Below, one piece after another: positions 8,916 to 16,464 of a stretch of DNA of 25,015 nt. The stretch spans positions 5,001-30,015 of the forward strand of contig JAHBMJ010005754.1 in the NCBI GenBank assembly GCA_018398765.1. Direction: 5' to 3'. The first letter of the stretch is position 1; each line of letters begins with the position of its first letter. The DNA is from Chromera velia. Taxonomy: Eukaryota > Sar > Chromeraceae. The notes under the pieces were generated by a model. It was not told the DNA's origin, searched no databases, and saw only the letters and a list, made by a program, of their open reading frames with translations. The position numbers and the translations under genes were made by a program.

Positions 8916-10868
8916 TGTGTGTGTGTGTGTGTGTATGTGTGTGTGTGCAGGCAGTTTAGACCATGGAATGACGAGTCAGTCTGCGTCACCCTGCATGCAG
9001 GGAATGTTCTCTCTCAGTTTTGACTGACACGCGTGTGGACCTTTACTTAGAAAACCTCACTTGTAATCACAAAGCAGATCGCTCATTCTCTCAGCATCAA
9101 GGAGGCTCTCGGTCAGCATCCGATCCTTCTTGAGAAACTTGTGCTGGTTCTCTTTCTGCCTGCCTCCCAGCACTCTCCAAGTGAGTGACGTTCTCTTTCT
9201 TTCTGCCTGCTTTGCTACCGGCCTCTGCTCTACTGCAGACACAACAACCTGCTTAACTTAATCCAGTCCTCTGCTTGCCTCTTCCTCTGCTTCATTGGCG
9301 TCGCGTATGCGAAACAGACGGAGCGGTCGGATCTTGCACTTGCTGCTCTTTCTATTATAGGCACAGGTAGCAAAATGCATGGGTATGCGCAGCCGCAAAC
9401 GTGAAAGAGGCCTTGCTAGTGAGAGTTTGTTTGCCTCAAATGCACTGCAGTAAGAAGAAATGAAACAAAAGATCCTTCGAAATTGCATTGCACAGACAGA
9501 AAAAGAATGAGAGAATGAAACATGCGCTGCGATCTTTCCATTCAAGGAAAAGGAAAGCAGGAGATGCGTTTTTCATTCGACTACGATCGATTGCATCGGC
9601 TGAACCCCCCTCCCTTGTATTGTCAAGTCGTGCAAGGGCTTTGTCTGGTTGTCATGGCAGTGTGTCTTTGCCTGCATTCGTTTCACATCGAACCACATTT
9701 TCGATTCCTCAATTGAAAAACTTCCTTCTTATGTGTGCAGCCTCTGGAATGATGTTCGGTCTTTATGTGATTGGGCGGGCATTTGTGGCGATTGTAATGA
9801 AAAAACGCACAGCCTCGCAGGAAGCGAGGGAGATCGCGCGCATCTCTGGGAACACTTTGAGGGCAGCGGGGCTTCTTGTGAAAGAGGCACAACAGACAGC
9901 GGAAATGGGGGGGAAAGGGGAAGGGGAGGGAGAGGAGGGGGAGTGGAGTCCGTGGGAAGAGAAGTTCGTGAAGCTCTCTAAACAAGATATGCGGACCTTA
10001 GAGTCAGTCTGTGAGTGGGTCAGTCAGACAGTCAGCCAGTCAGCACCCTAATAAGTCGCCACGACGACACCAACGTGTCATGTGAAAGTATGGAATATGT
10101 CAATTGTTCCTGAGTCTGTCTGTAAAGCTCTCAGCAGAAATGGATGCGGCGGGACACGCAGAGTGGGATTGGATGGTTTCTCTTATGGTTGCATTGACAC
10201 ATTTTCTATCTTCCGTCTGAAATGCTGCATGCACGCCTATGCGCAGTCTGTTCTATGAGCTCGCGATGCAAGAGTTGATCACGCACGTGGGGGTGCTGTA
10301 CCACCGTGCATCGAGTCGTCTGAAGGCGAGCAGACAAAAATTGATTGAGAGAGGCTCGCAGCTGAGTCGGAAGTCTCTGTGGAGTCAGTCTGCAGAGTCA
10401 CCCCGAAGGACGCATGCGACGTTTCTTGAGTTTGTCAGACAGAGGGATCCAGAAGAGCGTGAGGGACAGGGGGAGTGTAGTGAGAAGGAGAGTTCAGAAG
10501 AATCGGAGAATGAGGAGGAAGAATCAAAGGAAGGAGGTAAGGAGGGGGACAAAGAAGAGAAAGAAGAGAAAGAAGAAGAAGAAATGGCTGTGCATGCAGG
10601 GGCCCGAAAGAAAACAAAAAAGAGCACTCCGCTGAGACCGATCCGCCCGGTGATGCGACCAGAAGGAGCGGCAAGAGACGAGCCGCCGCCGTCTCTCCCC
10701 GACATTCCCGATGGGGAGAGCTTTGTAGATGAACAAGCGGAAGGGGAGATAGTGATCGAAATTCAGGACAGAGACGCGGAGGGGGGCCATTCGCTCGGAG
10801 GCCCCTCTGAGCAGTCTGAGGAAGTGCTGAAGATGTTAGAGGCACTCAGAAAAGGGGATCACGCTTGA
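114..10868 (+). CDS. Receptor-like multi-pass membrane protein, 3' part (binding-protein domain + Cys-rich repeats + TM module)
   Basis: This is a multi-exon gene whose 5' end is outside the window. Twenty-five exons join in continuous phase to give about 1,224 residues and a TGA at 10866-10868. Domains in order are: a type-1 periplasmic-binding ligand domain like that of GABA-B/ANF receptors (residues about 1-300); Cys-rich GCC2/GCC3-like repeats (about 310-580); eight or nine hydrophobic segments (about 583-950); and a charged, Glu-rich tail (about 951-1224). From family knowledge, such a protein would sit in the plasma membrane or an endomembrane with the ligand domain outside. The ligand, and whether it signals or conducts ions, cannot be told from the sequence. 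Overall identity as one gene is firm because phases match at 24 junctions. Weakest junctions are 6621/6870, 7490/7892 and 3889/4209. No symbol can be assigned. Confidence 0.8.
2094..2121. repeat. (AAGG)n microsatellite in intron 6
   Basis: About seven uninterrupted AAGG units lie about 45 bases upstream of the acceptor of the 2166 exon. The unit is the same as the GGAA/TTCC array in intron 1 of the USP gene on the other strand. Confidence 0.95.
3263..3318. repeat. (GT)n microsatellite before the 3331 acceptor
   Basis: A GT-dinucleotide array with a few interruptions ends about a dozen bases before CTATGCAG at 3330. Its translation gives Cys-Val runs that are not protein. Confidence 0.95.
3920..4102. 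repeat. Pyrimidine tract followed by (GT)n in intron 11
   Basis: A CT/CCTCTTT-rich tract (about 3920-4036) is followed by an imperfect GT array (about 4040-4102). It lies within the intron between the 3735 and 4209 exons. The open frames across it are low-complexity artefacts. Confidence 0.9.
4814..4853. repeat. (GTGCAT)/(GTGC)n array at a splice donor
   Basis: The array begins at the GT of the intron after exon 4631-4813, so the 5' splice site is itself the first unit of a GTGCATGC/GTGCGTGC repeat. Confidence 0.9.
4918..5112. repeat. A/C-only low-complexity tract in intron 13
   Basis: About 190 bases are composed almost entirely of A and C on the + strand, with only scattered G and T. There is no fixed repeat unit; runs such as CCCCCCC, CACCAC and AAAACAA intermix. 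It codes for nothing recognisable. Confidence 0.85.
6376..6425. repeat. (CT)n microsatellite in intron 16
   Basis: CT/CCCT units with short T interruptions lie about 80 bases upstream of the TACGCAG acceptor at 6506. Confidence 0.95.
6661..6722. repeat. C-run, 11-base N gap and (GT)n in intron 17
   Basis: A run of C is followed by 11 N (6679-6689) and then a GT array. This is an assembly gap between two homopolymer-like tracts inside an intron, so the true length here is unknown. Confidence 0.95.
8815..8950. repeat. Composite (CTT)n-(CT)n-(GT)n array before the microexon
   Basis: CTT units pass into CT units, then GT units, and end at TGTGCAGGCAG directly before exon 8955-8974. The whole array forms the pyrimidine-rich and GT-rich 3' end of the intron. 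Confidence 0.95.
8955..8974 (+). other. 20-nt microexon encoding FRPWND
   Basis: Exon 8383-8444 ends in phase 0 with ...LIVQ, and exon 9239-9366 begins with one base completing a Glu codon and then HNNLLNLIQ. The only segment that joins them in frame is 8955-8974, giving VQ-FRPWND-E-HNN. Using the upstream AG at 8950 would put a TAG in frame. Confidence 0.6.
10247..10868 (+). other. Acidic cytoplasmic tail (last exon)
   Basis: The terminal exon encodes about 206 residues. It opens with an amphipathic segment, FYELAMQELITHVGVLYHRA, which may pack against the membrane module. It continues with a Ser/Arg-rich linker and then a run of Glu/Lys/Ser with many EEE blocks (about 10450-10585). A basic patch, RKKTKKS, follows, then a Pro-rich stretch and an acidic end. 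No enzymatic domain is visible. Such tails are usually disordered. The opposite strand of the Glu/Lys run gives spurious Ser/Pro/Leu open frames. Confidence 0.75.
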
Positions 10869-11499
10869 AACCCCACACAACAGTGGGGAATCAAGTTCAA
10901 TCCTGAGTCGAATCTGCAGTTTGATTGAGACTTTTAGAGGGAGGACAAAGTTGAATGACTTTCCTTTGGCATCTGAGTACTCCCCAGCACTTCTCCAGCC
11001 CAACAAGGAAGGTTCTTGGAGAGGCTTTCATACGACACAATTCGTGGGTTCTTTTCAGAGTTCCTGTAAGGAAAAAATATTGTACAGCGGATCGAAGTGG
11101 GATCATCGCAATACGTTTACTTACCTGTCGCACTCACTTTGACTGCAGGATTATCGCAGGTGGCGGGGGCTTTTAAACCCTCCCAATTGCATGCAGTGCT
11201 TTCTAATCATGAGAAAAGAACTGATCGAATGACAACATCGTCTGGAAGCGTGCCACCATGCAGCTGTGGCAGGCAGAGAGGACCCCTAACCAGTCAGTAG
11301 TGATGAGACAGAGATGGGAGGTTCGACGCCGCCGTTCCTCAAACTGGCAACAGCGCAGAAGTGTCCTTAATTTCCATCGTATCGCACGTGCACTCACACT
11401 GCGTCAATCATGAATTGTCCTAAGTGTCTTTTTTGAGACGTTTCAAGTTAGTGAACGGAGCAATGCAAGCGGTACCTGTCAGAATGGTTTAAGTTGTTA
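10869..11499. other. Intergenic: 3' flank of the receptor gene
   Basis: About 630 bases with mixed composition like the rest of the host DNA. Apart from the hairpin I see no gene, no clear poly(A) signal cluster, and no exon-like reading frame. Short open frames on both strands lack recognisable protein text. Confidence 0.6.
10871..10888 (+). other. Small perfect hairpin just after the receptor stop codon
   Basis: CCCCAC, a six-base loop ACAACA, then GTGGGG: a 6-bp perfect stem two bases after the TGA. It would lie at the very start of the 3' UTR. Role unknown. Confidence 0.5.
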
Positions 11500-11973
11500 T
11501 GAACTGTTCTAAAACAGATGACTACAAATCCTTTTATAAAGAATCTTTCTATGAATGTTTCTCAGTGCCTTATCAGCATTATTTGTGTATAAGTTGAATC
11601 ACAAACATATTAATAAATATATTTTTTTAAATGTATTAAATGAAAACCGGGTAATATTAAATGTGATATTGCATTTTAAATAATTGTAAATAATACGTCA
11701 AAAATAAAAAAACTTATTAGAAATATTATAATTAAACCATTCGCAACCAATGATAACTTGAAGCATTATATGTTTTTAGTTATTTTTAACTAAACTTTTA
11801 TAACGTAGACATTTTCGAAAAACGAGAAAAAACATATGTTTAGTTTAATTTGTTTTTTTAACACAGCAACAACAACGAATAACAAGTAGTTGATTGAGCT
11901 AGTCAAAGAACTTTTACACAAAAAAAACTTATAACGACTACTGTTGTGTGCCGCTGTGATGTCGTATGTATGG
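11500..11973. other. AT-rich intergenic patch
   Basis: Composition shifts sharply to roughly three-quarters A+T, with many poly-A/T runs and TTAAAT/TAATAAAT words. The patch ends at the outer edge of the retroelement repeat. There is no open reading frame of note. It may be the original insertion target or the remnant of another element. Confidence 0.7.
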
Positions 11974-12190
11974 TGTAAGCTGTTTTACTGGAGTCTTAGT
12001 ACTATCAGATACAGGTGGTTAAAGTCTGACAGACATTGGTTGGTTTGGTCTAGCAGTCAATGTCAATCTCGAGCATTCTTAGTGATGACGTTAAGCAGAC
12101 ATGTCAAGCATGCGCTTCACCAAAATCACTTAATGAAAGCATGCCCAACTTCATGATGCGCGGCCTCATGATACACCCATGCATGCTATG
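11974..12190 (-). repeat. LTR-like direct repeat, 3' copy
   Basis: 217 bp, matching 16248-16464 at all but nine positions with no gaps. On the - strand the copy ends in CTTACA, a canonical ...CA terminus. Its other edge runs directly into the integrase zinc-finger coding sequence, so this copy may be truncated on that side. Confidence 0.9.
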
Positions 12191-12325
12191 CCTAGCACAC
12201 TGAGCCACATATTTCTTGACTGATGAATACATATTAGGCCAGTAAAACTTACTGTTCAGCTTGAGAAATGTCTTTTCTGGCCCCAGATGTCCTCCAACCA
12301 CCGTGTCATGATGCTCGAAGATCAT
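12191..12325 (-). pseudogene. Integrase N-terminal zinc finger, truncated
   Basis: FEHHDTVVGGHLGPEKTFLK...FYWPNMYSSVKKYVAQC is the HHCC (H2C2) integrase finger. The expected C-X2-C ends after the first Cys as CARH, at the point where sequence homologous to the LTR begins. The DDE catalytic core and C-terminal domain are absent. Confidence 0.85.
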
Positions 12326-13231
12326 CTACCTCTGCAAAACATCAGTCGGAATGGCCAATCTGTCTTTGAAATAAAGAAAACCATCAACAAGAGTAAATGG
12401 TTGAATTTTTATTCTGAAGTGTTGAGGCACAGGCACCTCTGGATGCTTCAATACTTCGATGAGCTCCTGAAAGAATCTTTCTTTTTTGTATCCTCCTTTC
12501 ACTTCCTTCAAGAACTCTTCATTCACATCCACTCTCATCTCAATGCCTGCTAACAGTCCTTTCGCTTCATTTTCTTCTTCCTTTCTCTTTTCAGTCTTTT
12601 CTTCTGCTCCCTGCTTTTGCTCAGTTCTCACAGGCTTTCTGCTCAATGCATCTGCCACCCGATTCTTACTTCCAGGCACGCATCGAGGCGTGATACCTAT
12701 CTGGTCCAACAATAAAACCCAACGACGCATGCGAGGAGACATTTGCATTCGATCGGCGGTCGACGTGACTGTCTTCAAACTTTTATGATCACTTCATACC
12801 TGGGTCGTACACGAAACGTACGGACGCCAAATCTTGACTGCGAACACACAAGCGAGGAACTCCTTGTCTCTAATGTGGTAGTTCTTCTCTGCTGGGCTCA
12901 TTGTTCTCGAAGCAAATGTATACGGCTGAAGGATCCCGATATGTGGATCCTTCTGCATGAGTACAGCAGCAACAGTCACAGTCTTTTCATATGCATCAGC
13001 AAAAATTTTGAATAGACGAGTAGGATCAGGAATATACAATTCAGTCACCTGCTTGACTGCTTCTTTGACTGCCTCAAAACTTGCCTGCTGCTCTTCTTTC
13101 CACTCAAACTTCACCGTCTTTTTCAGCAAGCGATAAAGAGGCGCAGCCTTCTTGTTGAATTCAAACACAAAACGTCTCACCCAAGAAGTCAAACCAAGAA
13201 AAGAATGCAACTCACTTACATTCTTGGGCAC
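12326..13231 (-). pseudogene. RNase H and connection region (broken)
   Basis: It continues the RT frame. The tether begins NVSELHSFLGLTSWVRRFV, then the RNase H-like FADAYEKTVTVAAVLMQ (family: TDAS..G.GAVL.Q) and EKNYHIRDKEFLACVFAV (family: E.NY...EKELLA.V.A). A TGA at 12794-12796 falls just before SDHKSL. It ends with GSKNRVADALSRKP (family: G..N..ADALSR) followed by a Glu/Lys-rich linker to integrase. The next in-frame stop is TAG at 12326-12328. Confidence 0.88.
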
Positions 13232-13239
13232 TGGCTAGT

Positions 13240-14428
13240 TTTCTATCTCTTCTGTTTTCTTTGTCTCTGGCCTCACTCCTTTCTCTGAGATCCTCAGCCC
13301 CAAGAATGTCACCTCTCTTTAAAAAAAATGACACTTCGACAGCTTTGCAAATAGATTTGCCTGTCTGAGGAGAAAAAGAACACGAGAGACATGCCGTTCA
13401 TATTCCTTTCTCGTCTTCGAATAAATTAAAATATCATCCAAAAATACAGATACATACCAATCAAGGCACTCCCTCAACATATACTGAATCAATTGCATGG
13501 CTGCCGGGGGGGCATTCATTAATCTAAAAGAGACCACCAGCCATTCATAATTCCCATACCTCATCATGAAGGCTGTTTTGGGCACGTCTTTTTCTCTTAT
13601 TCTCATCTAATGGTAGTACTGCCGAAGATCAAGAGCCATGAAAAATTTTGCCCTATACAGTCTATCGATCAAATCTTGAGGATGAGGCAATGGATGCTTG
13701 TCCTTCACTGTGAATCAGATTTTATTTAATCCCGTATAGTCACAACACATCCTCATTGTCCCATCCTTCTTTGCCATAAACAAAACTGGTGCTGCAAAAG
13801 GAGAACAAGACGGTCGAATGAATCCTTGCTTCAAATATATATCAACTTGCTTCCTCAATTTATCCAGCTCACCCAAAGAGAGACAATAGGGTGGGCGAGC
13901 TGGAGGCGGGTGTCCTGGTTCGAGATCTATCTTGAAGTCAAGTCCTTCCCCCCGGGACGGCGGCAACCCTGTCAAGGAATCAAGAAAGAGAGATGCATTG
14001 TCTGCCATAATTCTCTTCACGTCGATCGGCATGATCGATTTCTTCAGGTACTCACAAACCTCAGTCAATTCAGGCGAAGAGAGAACAGGATGATCAGAAG
14101 GAAGAGAAGAAAGAAAATCATCATTCATTGCCTCACTACCCCTAAGTCCCTTTCCATTCTCCCCAGCATTCTTTCTTCCACCGTCCTCACTAACTTCATG
14201 CAATCCCTGAACCCTGCAGGCAACCCCAGTAGACTCATCGGAAGGGATTTTTGTCTGCAGTCTAGATAGCAGACAGCTCTTTTCCAGATTGCCTGCTTTG
14301 CCTGCACAAAAGAGAGAAGAGGAGGAGTGCTGAATGTTTGTTCCTCGTCCTCTTCCTCCAACTCCATATCTGGAACCCAATAAATCAATTTCCCCCTGAA
14401 CGAAAAACGCAGACTTTGAGACGACCAC
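13240..14428 (-). pseudogene. Reverse transcriptase domain (broken)
   Basis: It lies in a different frame from gag-protease. Recognisable parts are the GFIRPSCSPFAAPVLFMAKK segment and CCDYTGLNKI (family: R.C.DYR.LN..T). Next are KHPLPHPQDLIDRL, KTAFMMRYGNYEWLV (family: KTAF.T..G.YE..V), and the catalytic box VFLDDILIYS with FLDD at 13433-13444. LRQANLFAKLSKCHFF and VTFLG follow. Stops interrupt it at 13715-13717 (TGA), 13607-13609 (TAG), 13319-13321 (TAA) and about 13236 (TAG). Motif order and spacing are those of Ty3/gypsy RT. Confidence 0.9.
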
Positions 14429-14850
14429 TGCAGTTCAGGCTCATAGGCACGACCCCACTTTGTCCCCAAGATCAAATCATACTCATCTAGGTCAGCCAAC
14501 ATTGCACCCACTGTCTCTTGATACCCCTGAATGTTGATCAGCACTGTGAGTGCACACTCACAGACCGACCGAGTCTTCGAGGACTTAAGGGCACCGTGCA
14601 AGTTGATGGGTCATCTCAATCTGCACACACAGAGATGGTGGGCATGAGCAAAATGATGGTCAAGATAAATATCATCTGCACCCAAATCAACTAAAACTCT
14701 GACAGGTACACCAGCCACTCGACCTGAAAATATAAACAACCCCGGACGGTCCCCTGTTTTATTTTCCTCCTCCTTCATTTCCATTGGCACATCTTCATTC
14801 TTAGGGCTTCCTCCTATCTCGGAGCACTGACCACAAGTTTTGAGTCCCTC
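14125..14850 (-). pseudogene. Retropepsin-like protease of the retrotransposon (broken)
   Basis: It is in the same frame as gag. The active-site loop reads VDLGADDIYLD at 14677-14688 and around, where active enzymes have D-S/T-G-A; the Ser/Thr is replaced by Leu. A TGA at 14611-14613 follows. Downstream, DEYDLILGTKW matches the YDVILGMDWL-type segment near the protease C-terminus. The frame stays open to 14125 and overlaps the RT frame, so coding must change frame somewhere around 14150-14400. Confidence 0.75.
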
Positions 14851-16140
14851 TGCTCCTAATATCACCTCATCCGTCTCGAAACCTCCGTAGATCGTTCGAA
14901 CTCCCCTACCTGCCGGCTTCCTTCCACTTCTTCCTCTCCCTCTGGGACCACCGTCTCTGCGTTCCCCTCTCCACTGTGATTGGCCCAGAGGTGGCCATGC
15001 TTGGGCGGTCAGAAATGGAGCTCCAAACCCTCTGCGATCTCCCTGGTATCCGCCTCTGCCCTGCCCCTATCCCCCCTGCCTAAAGTCTCCACGGAATCTC
15101 CCGTAGTTCTGCGAGTCCCGAGGGTTTCCTCCACCAGTGAGTCTCCGCATTCCAGAAAAGTTTCCACCGAGTTCAGAGAAGGGACCTGGACACTGCCTAG
15201 TAGTATGCTCTGCAAGGCGGCATCTGAAACACCTTCCCTTTGCAATGTAGAGAGACCTCTCTGCCGGTGTGAGTGGTGATGGAAGTTGATGGACCTCACA
15301 CAGGTCTATGGGGACGGGCCCTTCCTCTTGTCCCAGTGGAGAGTTGCGTTAGGTACTCTCCCCACCACTCTCGAAGGCACTCGGCCTTTGGACGTCTCGT
15401 GTCCCACCTCGCGGTCCTTCTCCACCAGAGAGAAAGACCTCAAGCTCACTTGCCATCTTCATGGCGATGACCAAGTTGACCGGGTCCGCTTTGTTTGTTT
15501 CAAGGCGGACATCTGCTGGCAAACCAGAGATATAGTCTTCAACGATGTCTTCCTCGATCAACCGGCCCTTCAGTTTCGCAACAAGCGGCTTGAATCGCTT
15601 GTTGTAGTCGTCGACCCTAGCTCCAGTGCATCGGCACTTCTTCAGGTCCTTTCTAGCCTTCTGTCTGGCCAGTGTGTCTGAATAGTGCTCAATGAGGGCA
15701 GCCTTCAACGACTCCCAGTTCTGGAATGGTCCGTTCTCGACCTCATAGAGATCAAACCATTCCTTGAGGTCCTGGGACATTCTATTCTTTGCCACCAGTA
15801 CCTTATCCAGGTCCAACACTTTCTCAAGTTTATAAAAGTCTTCTACGTCTTTCAACTACCTAGTCAGCTTGGCCTTCACTCCAGAGAACAGAGCAGGGGC
15901 TTCGCACAGCTTCATGTAGTGCGACAAGGATGTGGTTATACTTTGGGCTGGCATAATGGCAGGTGATATCACCGTTGCTTGGACAGATTCCTGAGAGGCT
16001 TGAGAAACAAGTAATTGCAGAGTTTCTCCATGCAGGTTTTGCGTTGCCTGCATAGAGTCTATCTGCTGAGATAATCTTTCAATGGCCCCGACGATCTGCA
16101 AAATTCCTGGAGCCGGTACATCCTCTGTCACACCTTCCAT
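14850..16140 (-). pseudogene. gag of the retrotransposon (broken)
   Basis: The frame starting with ATG at 16140 encodes a helical N-terminus. It then matches the retrotransposon gag domain, with an NWESLKAALIEHYSD-like helix, a VDDYNKRFKPLVAKL segment, and a DYISGLP motif. A CX2CX4HX4C zinc knuckle lies in the same frame at 15190-15231, followed by a Gly/Arg-rich tail. In-frame stops interrupt it at 15856-15858 (TAG), 15349-15351 (TAA) and about 15070 (TAG). Gag packages the element RNA in virus-like particles; this copy cannot be translated intact. The boundary with protease is approximate, as both share one frame. Confidence 0.85.
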
Positions 16141-16230
16141 CGACGTATGGAGTCGACAGTTGGTAGACTGAACCAGTCTGAGTACACTGAATTCAACAAG
16201 AGCGTTCTCCCTTAACTAAGGGTAGAACGA

Positions 16231-16245
16231 GGCTCTGAACTACCA
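16231..16245 (-). other. Candidate tRNA primer-binding site
   Basis: Two bases inside the 5' repeat, the - strand reads TGGTAGTTCAGAGCC. A PBS normally starts TGG, complementary to tRNA CCA. The TGGTA...CAGAGCC pattern resembles the initiator-Met PBS of many LTR elements, but with two extra bases. The tRNA assignment is tentative. Confidence 0.6.
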
Positions 16246-16247
16246 GA

Positions 16248-16464
16248 TGTAAGCTGTTTTACTGGAGTCTTAGTACTATTAGATACAAGTGGTTAAAGTC
16301 TGACAGACATCGGTTGGTTTGGTCTAGCAGTCAATGTCAATCTCGAGCATTCTTAGTGATGACGTCAAGCAGACACGTCAAACATGCACTTCACCAAAAT
16401 CACTTAATGAAAGCATGCCCAACTTCATGATGCGCGGCCTCGTGATACACCCATGCACGCTATG
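16248..16464 (-). repeat. LTR-like direct repeat, 5' copy
   Basis: 217 bp direct repeat partner of 11974-12190, about 96% identical by eye. It precedes gag on the - strand and is followed by the primer-binding-site candidate, as expected of a 5' LTR. Whether the LTR stops at 16464 or continues (only this copy being full length) is unresolved, because the partner copy ends at a deletion junction. Confidence 0.85.

Larger units (their letters stand above)
4631..9850 (+). other. Multi-pass membrane module (exons 13-24)
   Basis: Hydrophobic segments after splicing include FSWPILVLFVSCVALMIFLY, a second around the 4813/5321 junction, LGLPLMISGVLFALLGM, TLGFIILVLYIWMSV, FGVALYIVTVFVFITVVL, a weaker one in exon 20 (FLVALAPLLEP), CRIAVCILFIFTTVILIV, LIQSSACLFLCFIGVAYA, and a last one ending in a MKKR basic stop-transfer. 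Between segments 2 and 3 is a conserved-looking stretch, DIAYPEILKAISRAVRVL, and near the end FRPWNDEHNNL. I recall this general layout from large protist surface proteins in which the module follows GCC repeats, and it resembles TRP-like modules. It does not read as a class C GPCR 7TM domain. Channel or receptor function is inference only. Confidence 0.6.
114..10868 (+). other. Exon map of the + strand receptor gene
   Basis: Exons inferred from frame continuity, GT/AG motifs and recognisable protein text: 114-262, 536-651, 795-1005, 1188-1293, 1587-1728, 1921-1989, 2166-2239, 2379-2660, 2932-2995, 3331-3469, 3735-3889, 4209-4422, 4631-4813, 5321-5424, 5617-5773, 6068-6126, 6507-6621, 6870-6970, 7437-7490, 7892-7977, 8383-8444, 8955-8974, 9239-9366, 9741-10002, 10247-10868. 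Bases 1-113 look like the end of an upstream intron finishing in GCATGCAG. Most acceptors end TGCAG. The intron after 5773 begins GC instead of GT. Introns range from about 140 to 510 bases and hold the microsatellites listed separately; I see no other gene in them. Confidence 0.68.
11974..16464 (-). mobile_element. Decayed Ty3/gypsy-type LTR retrotransposon
   Basis: Reading the - strand from 16464 down, the order is: LTR-like repeat, primer-binding-site candidate, gag with CCHC knuckle, aspartic protease, reverse transcriptase with an FLDD box, RNase H, integrase HHCC finger, second LTR-like repeat. The RT-RH-IN order is diagnostic of Ty3/gypsy rather than copia. The element runs opposite to the left-hand gene and parallel to the right-hand one, between their 3' ends. 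At least ten in-frame stops of all three types make it non-autonomous. The integrase catalytic core is missing, and no polypurine tract precedes the second repeat. No env-like frame is present. If the LTR extends past 16464, the outer boundary on that side is underestimated. Confidence 0.9.

Noticed and set aside
9085-9180. Possible exon between the microexon and 9239
   Set aside because: Bounded by AG and GT, but including it breaks the frame; joining 8974 directly to 9239 gives WNDEHNNLL without a gap.
4631-9850. Class C GPCR 7TM domain after the GABA-B-like ligand domain
   Set aside because: The number of hydrophobic segments (eight or nine) and the motifs between them do not read like 7tm_3; left as a possibility for a profile search only.
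10385-10845. Ser/Leu/Pro-rich open frames on the - strand
   Set aside because: Antisense of the Glu/Lys-rich receptor tail.
11974-16464. Stop-codon reassignment instead of decay in the retroelement
   Set aside because: TAA, TAG and TGA all occur in frame, host genes use TGA as stop and read normally, and the protease motif is also damaged.
11974-16464. Endogenous retrovirus with an envelope gene
   Set aside because: No frame remains between integrase and the 3' repeat; nothing env-like is present.
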